From an uncultured Wenzhouxiangella sp. (lineage in GTDB: Bacteria > Pseudomonadota > Gammaproteobacteria > Xanthomonadales > Wenzhouxiangellaceae): DNA of 64,000 bases. The stretch covers positions 1 through 64,000 of the forward strand of contig CAJXNL010000010.1 in NCBI GenBank assembly GCA_913057195.1, read 5' to 3'. Shown piece by piece: positions 57,887 through 64,000 of this stretch. Position 1 is the stretch's first letter; each line of letters starts with the position of its first letter. The notes under the pieces were generated by a model. The model was not told the origin of the DNA. It saw only the letters and a program-made list of their open reading frames with translations, and did not search any database. The position numbers were made by a program, and so were the translations under genes.

Positions 57887-58726
57887 TCAGTCATCCCACT
57901 CGGGTGACAGCGAGGCTGGGGCACACAGTCGCCGGTCTTTATCCAATTCGGCGATGCGCTGGTGGTCGTCGAGGCTCAGGGCGAAATCAAAGATTTCAAA
58001 GTTTGCTCGAGCATGGTGAATGTTTGAGGTGGCGGGAATCGCAGCCACCCGATCTTGTTCAATCAGCCACCGTAAGGCCACCTGGGCGGCCGTTTTGTCG
58101 TACTGCGCACCAATTTCCCAAAGCACCGTGTCGTTAACCACGCCGGCTTTGGCCAACGGCATGTATGCCGTCAATACGAGGTTGTGACGAGCGAGCACCC
58201 GTCTTAAACGTTCTTGGCCCAAGTAAACGTGGTACTCCACTTGGTTGGTGACCAGCGCGCCCGGCCCACAAAAGGCCATCGCTTGCTCGGTTTGATCGAT
58301 GTTGAAGTTGCTGATGCCGATGTGGCGGGTCAAGCCATCGGCCCGTGCCCGCATCAAGCCCTCTAAGGTGGGGTTCATGCCCTGGCCTTCAAAGAGTGGC
58401 CAGTGCAGCAGCAACAGATCAACATAATCGGTTTGCAGCCGATCCAGGCTTTCTTTGACCGAGGCCAATAAATCATCTGGGGTGTAGCGGTCCACCCAAA
58501 CTTTGGTGGTGATGAACAGCTCATTTCTGGGGAGGTCGCTGCGGGCGAGATTGCGCCCCACGTCGGCTTCATTTTTATAGATCTGGGCGGTGTCAATGTG
58601 CCGATAGCCAATGTCCAGGGCTTCCGGGATGACCTCGTCGAGCTGTGCGCCCCCCAGCTCCCATGTTCCCAGGCCCAAGGCGGGCATGTTCAAACCATTG
58701 GCAGCGAGGCTGGGCACATCAACCAT
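57887..58726 (-). CDS. Aldo/keto reductase
   Basis: NADPH-dependent carbonyl reductase of 279 residues in the 2,5-diketogluconate reductase group. The catalytic tetrad is visible as Asp in HIDTAQIY, Tyr of the same motif, Lys in FITTKVW and His in LLLLHWP. ISNFN and IPATSNIHHARANF are cofactor-binding. The substrate is unknown. It converges on the slipin gene, 14 bases away. Confidence 0.93.
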   Translation of the reverse strand: MVDVPSLAANGLNMPALGLGTWELGGAQLDEVIPEALDIGYRHIDTAQIYKNEADVGRNLARSDLPRNELFITTKVWVDRYTPDDLLASVKESLDRLQTDYVDLLLLHWPLFEGQGMNPTLEGLMRARADGLTRHIGISNFNIDQTEQAMAFCGPGALVTNQVEYHVYLGQERLRRVLARHNLVLTAYMPLAKAGVVNDTVLWEIGAQYDKTAAQVALRWLIEQDRVAAIPATSNIHHARANFEIFDFALSLDDHQRIAELDKDRRLCAPASLSPEWDD

Positions 58727-58806
58727 GAAAAAACTGTCTCCGTTGTTGGGGGTTAAGCCGTCAGACTGAAAGTGAAGCGTCTATGGTCGCGCATCTGAGC
58801 GCGATG

Positions 58807-59334
58807 TCAAGGACTGAACTGACCTTTGACCCGAACATAGTGTTCAGCGGAGTATTTCAGCGCATCCACCTCATCTTGGCTGAGTGGGCGCGCGGCAGTG
58901 GCTGGCTGGCCCCGATAAAGCAATCCCGACTCGAGATGTTTGCCCGGACTGACCAAGCTGCCCGCAGCAATCATGACGTCTGACTCAATGACGGCCCCAT
59001 CGAGGACAATGGCGCCCATGCCGATCAGCACGCGATCTTTAATGGTGCAACCATGCAAAATTGCCCCATGCCCGACCGTGACATCCTGGCCGATCACCAA
59101 AGCGTGACCACCCGGGGTGTAGGGCCCATCGTGAGTGACATGGCCAATCACGCCGTCTTGAATGTTGGACCGATCACCGACTTCGATGGTGTTGACATCG
59201 CCGCGAAGCACCGCCTGTGGCCACACCGAGACATCGGCACCCAAACGAACTTGGCCGATGACAGTGGCGGCGGGGTCGACATAGGCGCCCTCGCTCAGTT
59301 GGGGATGGTGGTCAAGGAAGCTGCGCATGCTCAT
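58807..59334 (-). CDS. Gamma-carbonic anhydrase-like hexapeptide protein
   Basis: A 175-residue left-handed beta-helix protein of the YrdA/CaiE group. Hexapeptide repeats run through about 20-130, and the metal-ligand histidines appear in GVIGHVTHDGP and DVTVGHGAILHGC. Actual carbonic anhydrase activity is not assured in this group. Alone in its orientation. It is divergent from argS with a 64-base gap. Confidence 0.92.
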   Translation of the reverse strand: MSMRSFLDHHPQLSEGAYVDPAATVIGQVRLGADVSVWPQAVLRGDVNTIEVGDRSNIQDGVIGHVTHDGPYTPGGHALVIGQDVTVGHGAILHGCTIKDRVLIGMGAIVLDGAVIESDVMIAAGSLVSPGKHLESGLLYRGQPATAARPLSQDEVDALKYSAEHYVRVKGQFSP

Positions 59335-59398
59335 CGCCCTATTGTAGTGTGAACCTCGTTACAATAACGCCTCATTCGTCAACAACGTCCAAGCCCAC

Positions 59399-61159
59399 AT
59401 GCGCGCTCACATCGAAGAATTGGTCACTCAGGCTTTGGGGTATCTCAAACGCGACGGCGTGATTGGGGACGATATTGGCACCGCCATTCAAGTCGAGCCC
59501 ACCAAAGACCGCGCTCACGGTGACTATGCCTGCAACATCGCCATGGTGTTGGCAAAGACCGCCAAAATGGCACCCACTGAGTTGGCTAAAAAAATCCTTG
59601 ACCGCGTGCCGGCATCGAAGCGCGTCAAGAGCATCGAAATTGCAGGGCCGGGGTTCTTGAACTTTTTTGTTAGCGGCCATCACCTCAAAATTGTCGTGCG
59701 CGAGATTTTGGCCAAAGGGGCAGACTATGGTCGTGCGCCCGCCAACACCCTGCCGCCGGTCTTAATTGAGTTTGTCAGCGCCAATCCCACTGGCCCTTTG
59801 CATGTCGGCCATGGCCGCGGGGCCGCGTATGGCGCCAGTGTGGCGTCGATCTTGGAAGCGGCAGGCCACCCTGTTGAGCGCGAGTACTATGTCAACGATG
59901 ACGGTCGACAAATGGATATTTTGGCCGTTTCCGTGTGGCTTCGGTATCTCGAGCTGGCCGGCGAGCGTGTGCGCTTTCCAGACAATGCGTATCAAGGCGA
60001 TTATGTCTACGACATCGCTCGCCAAGTCAGGTCTCGCCACGGCGATGATCTGCGCCACCATGCCCACGAGGTGACCGAGGGTCTCCCCGCCGATGCCGAC
60101 CAAGAAGGTGATGCTGAGGCCCACATTGATGCCTTGATTGCGCGAACGCGAGCGCTGCTGGGTGATGAGCAGTACGAGGCGGTCTTTGCCATTGCGCTGG
60201 AGGCCATGATCGAAGACATCCGACAAGATCTGGGCGAGTTCGGCGTTCATTTCGACCGCTGGTATTCTGAAAGAAGCCTGCACACCTCAGGCGCCCTAGA
60301 GCAAGCGTTGGCCAAGCTCGAAGCCAAAGGTTGGTTGGAGACCCGCAACGGGGCGGTGTGGTTCAAAGCGTCTGAACTTGGAGATGATAAGGACCGCGTG
60401 GTGGTGCGAGACAATGGTCGCAGCACCTACTTTGCCTCTGATGTTGCGTATTTGCTTGATAAGCTCGAGCGCTGCTCAGGTCAGGCGCTGTATATTTTTG
60501 GGGCCGACCACCACGGCTATGTCCCCCGTCTTAAGGCCGCAGCCAAAGGGCTGGGCCAAGATCCCGATCGGCTGGATTTCCAGCTGGTGCAGTTTGCGGT
60601 GCTCTACCGCGAGGGCCAAAAGCTTCAAATGTCGACCCGCTCGGGTGAGTTTGTCACTTTGCGTGATTTACGTGATGAGGTGGGCAATGACGCCGCGCGA
60701 TACTTTTATGTCATGCGCTCGCACGAGCAGCACCTGGATTTTGATTTGGATCTTGCCAAATCAAACGCCAACGAAAACCCCGTTTTTTACATTCAGTACG
60801 CGCATGCGCGCATCCAAAGCATCTTTGCCAAGCTCGAAGAGTCTGGGCAACGTCATAATCCAGCGATTGGCGAAGCCGCCATTTCACGGCTGGATGCTGA
60901 GCCCGAGCAAGTCTTATTGCGGCAACTGGGCCGGTATCCTGAAGTGCTTGAGAATGCCGCTCAGCGCCGCGCGCCGCACGTGTTGGCGCACTACCTTCAC
61001 GACATCGCCGCGGAGTTTCATTCTTGGTATAACCACTCACAATTCCTTGTCGATGACGACGATCTCAGAAACGCCCGCTTGAACCTTGCCCAAGCAACGG
61101 CCCAAGTGCTCCGCAATGGCTTGGGCTTGATTGGGGTCAGCGCACCGGAGTCGATGTAG
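59399..61159 (+). CDS. argS: Arginine--tRNA ligase
   Basis: Class I synthetase of 586 residues (E. coli 577). The HIGH motif is HVGHGRGAAYG near residue 138; the KMSK region is the altered QMSTRSGEFVTLRDL, as usual in ArgRS. The N-terminal Add1 domain and C-terminal DALR anticodon domain (about 465-586) are present. Its stop shares a base with the GTG start of the SPOR gene. Confidence 0.97.
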   Translation: MRAHIEELVTQALGYLKRDGVIGDDIGTAIQVEPTKDRAHGDYACNIAMVLAKTAKMAPTELAKKILDRVPASKRVKSIEIAGPGFLNFFVSGHHLKIVVREILAKGADYGRAPANTLPPVLIEFVSANPTGPLHVGHGRGAAYGASVASILEAAGHPVEREYYVNDDGRQMDILAVSVWLRYLELAGERVRFPDNAYQGDYVYDIARQVRSRHGDDLRHHAHEVTEGLPADADQEGDAEAHIDALIARTRALLGDEQYEAVFAIALEAMIEDIRQDLGEFGVHFDRWYSERSLHTSGALEQALAKLEAKGWLETRNGAVWFKASELGDDKDRVVVRDNGRSTYFASDVAYLLDKLERCSGQALYIFGADHHGYVPRLKAAAKGLGQDPDRLDFQLVQFAVLYREGQKLQMSTRSGEFVTLRDLRDEVGNDAARYFYVMRSHEQHLDFDLDLAKSNANENPVFYIQYAHARIQSIFAKLEESGQRHNPAIGEAAISRLDAEPEQVLLRQLGRYPEVLENAAQRRAPHVLAHYLHDIAAEFHSWYNHSQFLVDDDDLRNARLNLAQATAQVLRNGLGLIGVSAPESM

Positions 61160-61680
61160 TGGCCAGGCGTCAAGCCAAGCGCGCATCCACCTCATCCAAT
61201 GCGATCACGGTGGCGTTTGTGTTGGGCTTGGTCAGCGGCTTGGGTTTGGCCACTGTCGTGGGCTGGTTGGGGTCAGATGATGATGCCCGCCCGCAAAGCG
61301 GATTGGCTCAACAGGCCAATGAAATCCCCGAAGAAGAGATCGCTCCCCCGCGGCGCTATGAGTTCTTTAGCGTGTTGCCCGAGGTTGAGCGGGTGGTGCC
61401 AGAGCGTGAGATGGCTGAACGCGTGGCCACCTCAGATGCAGAGCCTCAACGTCAGTACCGACTGCAGGCGGGCTCTTTTAGGGCCAACAGCGACGCCGAA
61501 TCGCTCAAAGCCGAGATCACATTGTTGGGATTGAGTGCAGAGGTCCAGTCGGTTACTGTTGATGATGAGACCTGGCACCGAGTTCGGGTGGGGCCCTTCG
61601 ACAGCGCTCGCCAAGCGGACGGTGCCCGGCGTCGCCTGCAAGATAATGGCTTGGAGGCACTGGTCTTGACCGAGGGCTAG
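61159..61680 (+). CDS. SPOR-domain membrane protein
   Basis: A 173-residue protein with one membrane segment (about 15-35) and a C-terminal SPOR domain (about 95-171, starting QYRLQAGSFRANSDAESLKAEI), which binds denuded glycan at division septa. The GTG at 61159 overlaps the argS stop (TAGTG). argS followed by a SPOR gene is a common gammaproteobacterial arrangement, in which the protein is FtsN-like. Confidence 0.92.
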   Translation: MARRQAKRASTSSNAITVAFVLGLVSGLGLATVVGWLGSDDDARPQSGLAQQANEIPEEEIAPPRRYEFFSVLPEVERVVPEREMAERVATSDAEPQRQYRLQAGSFRANSDAESLKAEITLLGLSAEVQSVTVDDETWHRVRVGPFDSARQADGARRRLQDNGLEALVLTEG

Positions 61681-61708
61681 GGCCCGTCACCACAAGGAGA
61701 ACACCTGC

Positions 61709-63091
61709 ATGCTTGAATTGATCATCGCGGCCAACAGCTGGCTCAATGGCATTGTCTGGGGCCCTCCGTTCATGATTTTGCTGGTGGGAACGGGTGCGTT
61801 TTTGACCTACAAGCTGGGTTTTTTCCAGTTCCGGTTTCTCCGCCACACCTGGGCCAACAGCTTTGGCGAGATGTTTAAGCGCAATGCCAAGGTTGAAGAG
61901 GGCGCGATTTCGCCATTCCAAGCCGTGGCGGCTGCCATGGCGGCGACCATTGGGGTGGGCAACATCGCCGGCGTGGCGACCGCCTTGGTGCTCGGCGGCC
62001 CTGGCGCGATCTTTTGGATGTGGATGGTGGCCTTGGTGGGAATGGCCACCAAGCTTGCTGAAGCCACCTTGGGCCTCAAATATCGCCACATCGATGCCAA
62101 TGGCCACGTCTCAGGCGGTGTGTTCTACTACATCGAAAAAGGATTGGGCCCGCAATGGAAATGGCTCGCCGTGGCGTACGCTTTCTTTGCAGGCATTTCC
62201 GCCTTTGGCTTGGGCAACATGGTTCAATCGAATACCGTTGCACAATCCATGGCCACCGGCTTCGGGGTTCCCAATTGGGTCACCGGCCTGGTTCTGGTGG
62301 TGTTGGTGGGCGCGGTCACTTTGGGGGGCATCAGCCGAATCGCCAGCACGGCTGAAAAAATTGTTCCGGTGATGGCGGGCGCTTACATCTTCGGTGCGCT
62401 GGGCGTTTTGGCGGTGAACATCACCGAAGTCCCAGGGGCCTTCATGATGATCATTCAGTATGCCTTCGAGCCCGCACCCGCGATGGGTGGGTTTGCCGGC
62501 GCAAGCGTGGCCGCCGCGATTCGGTATGGCATCGCGCGGGGCATCTTTTCGAACGAAGCCGGGCTGGGCTCGGCTTCCATTGTCCACGCCCAGGCCAGGA
62601 ACACCCCGTTTCGTCAGGGCTTTTGGGGCATGTGGGAGGTCATTATCGACACGCTGTTGGTGTGCACTTTGACTGCCTTGGTGATTTTGGTCACTGGGGT
62701 CTTGGAGTCGGGTGAAAACGGTGCGGTGCTGACAACGGCGGCGTTTGAGAGTGGGCTGACCGGTCCAGGCGCTTACGTGATCATTGTCTCTATTGTCTTT
62801 TTTGCCTACACCAGCATGCTCACGTGGAATTTTTATGGCGAGAAGAGCTGGGAGTACCTGTTTGGCCAAAAAGTGGTGCTGCCTTACCGGCTGGTCTTTT
62901 TGGTGTTTGCTTTTTTGGGTTCCATTGGTGGGTTGGAGCTTATTTGGGACATTGCCGACACTTTCAATGGCTTAATGGCGGCCCCCAACTTGATCGCCTT
63001 GATTTTGCTCGGTGGCGTGTTGGCGAAAGAGAAACTGGATTACTTCAACCAGCTTCGAGATAAAGCCAAAAACTCTATCAACGACGTTTGA
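61709..63091 (+). CDS. Sodium:alanine symporter, AGCS family
   Basis: A 460-residue inner-membrane symporter of alanine or glycine with Na+. The family blocks GTGAFLTYKLGFFQ, MAATIGVGNIAGVATALVLGGPGAIFWMW and ARGIFSNEAGLGSASIVHA are clear, with about eleven membrane segments. An AAGGAG ribosome site precedes the ATG. The 3' end overlaps the convergent dehydrogenase gene by 14 bases. Confidence 0.96.
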   Translation: MLELIIAANSWLNGIVWGPPFMILLVGTGAFLTYKLGFFQFRFLRHTWANSFGEMFKRNAKVEEGAISPFQAVAAAMAATIGVGNIAGVATALVLGGPGAIFWMWMVALVGMATKLAEATLGLKYRHIDANGHVSGGVFYYIEKGLGPQWKWLAVAYAFFAGISAFGLGNMVQSNTVAQSMATGFGVPNWVTGLVLVVLVGAVTLGGISRIASTAEKIVPVMAGAYIFGALGVLAVNITEVPGAFMMIIQYAFEPAPAMGGFAGASVAAAIRYGIARGIFSNEAGLGSASIVHAQARNTPFRQGFWGMWEVIIDTLLVCTLTALVILVTGVLESGENGAVLTTAAFESGLTGPGAYVIIVSIVFFAYTSMLTWNFYGEKSWEYLFGQKVVLPYRLVFLVFAFLGSIGGLELIWDIADTFNGLMAAPNLIALILLGGVLAKEKLDYFNQLRDKAKNSINDV

Positions 63092-63944
63092 GGCGAATCA
63101 GTGCCGAGATATCGCGACTGGTCTGATCGGTCGCGACCACTTTTTCGTAGTCGGGAATGGCTTGTTTGAGAACGGTTGAGGCCATGCCGGCTTGCGTGGC
63201 CACGCGCTCACAAATCTTTAGGTCTTTGACCAAAAGGTCGGGAGCAAATCCGACCTCAAACTGGTCTTCGAGCATGGTGTGACCTCGCTTGTCTAAGAAC
63301 CAACTGCCCGCGGCGCCGCCACTGAGCAATTCGAGCATGGGCGCTTTGGGCAGGTCCAGCTTCTCTAGAAGCGCCAACGACTCGCACACCGCTTCTGCAA
63401 TGCCGGCGACCATCAATTGGTTGACCGCCTTGGCGGCCTGGCCGCGGCCGGGTGAGCCCAGGTGTTGCGTGGTCCTGGCGTAGGCATTCAACACCGGCTG
63501 TACCTTTTGAAAGGCCGCCCAATCACCCCCGGCCATCACCGACAGCACGCCCTGGATGGCGCCCTCGACGCCCCCGGTGACCGGCGCATCGATGGCACTG
63601 ACCCCAGTCTCGGCAAGCCGTTGAGCCACATGCTCGGCTGTGGTGGGGGCAATGGTCGAGTGGTCGATCAGGATCTGCTCTGGGCGGAGCTGACCGTCCA
63701 GTTGATCGATGAGGCCAATCACATCTTGATCGGCGGAGACACACATCACCACCACATCCACAGCGCCGGCCAAGTGGGCGGGATCCTCGCCAAGCAGCGT
63801 GTTGGGGTGCTGCTCAACAAAGGCGCGTGCTTTGTCCTCGCTTCGGTTCCAAACGGCTTTGAGTAAGCCTTTGGCGTGAAGGTGGCCAGCCATCGGCCAA
63901 CCCATGGCGCCGAGTCCAATCCAGCCGACAGTTGGGGTGCTCAT
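63078..63944 (-). CDS. 3-hydroxyisobutyrate-dehydrogenase-family oxidoreductase
   Basis: NAD(P)-dependent beta-hydroxyacid dehydrogenase of 288 residues. The Rossmann motif GWIGLGAMGWPMAGHL opens the chain, IDAPVTGGVEGAIQG is the substrate loop, and the catalytic Lys lies in GRGQAAKAVNQLMVAG. The substrate may be 3-hydroxyisobutyrate, tartronate semialdehyde or a related acid. It overlaps the stop of the gene upstream by one base (TGATG). Confidence 0.92.
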   Translation of the reverse strand: MSTPTVGWIGLGAMGWPMAGHLHAKGLLKAVWNRSEDKARAFVEQHPNTLLGEDPAHLAGAVDVVVMCVSADQDVIGLIDQLDGQLRPEQILIDHSTIAPTTAEHVAQRLAETGVSAIDAPVTGGVEGAIQGVLSVMAGGDWAAFQKVQPVLNAYARTTQHLGSPGRGQAAKAVNQLMVAGIAEAVCESLALLEKLDLPKAPMLELLSGGAAGSWFLDKRGHTMLEDQFEVGFAPDLLVKDLKICERVATQAGMASTVLKQAIPDYEKVVATDQTSRDISALIRLKRR

Positions 63945-64000
63945 CAGGTGTTCTCCAAGTAAGTATATGATTGCAGCCCACTGGCCAGGAGGGCTTTGAG
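63944..64000 (-). CDS. C-terminal end of an unidentified upstream gene
   Basis: The last 57 bases read on the minus strand as an open frame ending LQSYTYLENT then TGA, which shares its A with the ATG of the dehydrogenase gene. This tight coupling suggests a real gene in the same operon. Only 18 residues are visible, too few to identify it. Confidence 0.45.
   Translation of the reverse strand, partial: LKALLASGLQSYTYLENT

Noticed and set aside
60378-61082. 234-residue plus-strand frame within argS
   Set aside because: Shifted frame of argS with no motif; argS is intact across it.

Overview
The window is about 64 kb of chromosome from a gammaproteobacterium, roughly mid-to-high 50s percent G+C by eye, with dense gene packing and no gene-free stretch longer than about 230 bases. 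The placement rests on dnaA-dnaN-recF-gyrB beside rpmH-rnpA-yidC-mnmE, on cmoA/cmoB, Rep helicase, separate glyQ/glyS subunits, and an enteric-type compact his operon with fused hisB and hisIE. Sodium-coupled transporters (NSS, AGCS) and a NatAB-like exporter hint at a marine or salt-exposed cell. A bacterial chorismatase and a TrpR-like gene heading the his operon recall Xanthomonadales, but I cannot fix the order. I see no insertion sequence, prophage, integron, CRISPR array, tRNA or rRNA gene.

Layout. 1-3509: the 3' part of mutM, then a DsbD/ScsB-type reductase and a periplasmic redoxin. 3533-8700 (minus): an S9 peptidase and, upstream of it, a His-rich ZrgA-like protein with an ABC transporter and a DUF3299 protein, probably a zinc-related operon. 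8926-15094: an NSS symporter, cmoB-glyS-glyQ, and divergent cmoA. 15134-25111: the replication-origin region. gyrB, recF, dnaN and dnaA lie on the minus strand and rpmH, rnpA, yidC and mnmE on the plus strand. The dnaA-dnaN gap looks like oriC and three parS-like sites surround recF. 25199-32147: a CBS protein, glutathionyl-hydroquinone reductase, Rep, DUF192, CpdA-like phosphodiesterase, rubredoxin, DUF805 and a sulfotransferase. 32229-36475: an RND efflux pair. 36492-39748: a nucleotide pyrophosphatase/phosphodiesterase, then a two-gene chorismatase/creatininase-family operon.

39768-47248 (minus): a complete histidine operon in the order regulator-hisG-D-C-B-H-A-F-IE, behind a clear promoter that overlaps inverted repeats. 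47404-54989: a lipocalin, a DMT exporter, a DUF1295 membrane protein, a hydrolase-NatA-NatB operon and a YadG/YadH exporter. 55033-64000: a conserved hypothetical protein, an NfeD protease with its slipin partner, an aldo/keto reductase, a gamma-class carbonic anhydrase-like protein, argS with a SPOR protein, an AGCS symporter, a beta-hydroxyacid dehydrogenase and 18 C-terminal codons of a gene running off the edge.

Most of this is core chromosome with known functions. The items most worth follow-up are the chorismatase/creatininase pair (possible 4- or 3-hydroxybenzoate route), the TrpR-like his regulator with its operator, and the origin/parS architecture. I do not see strong evidence for a wholly new multi-gene system.
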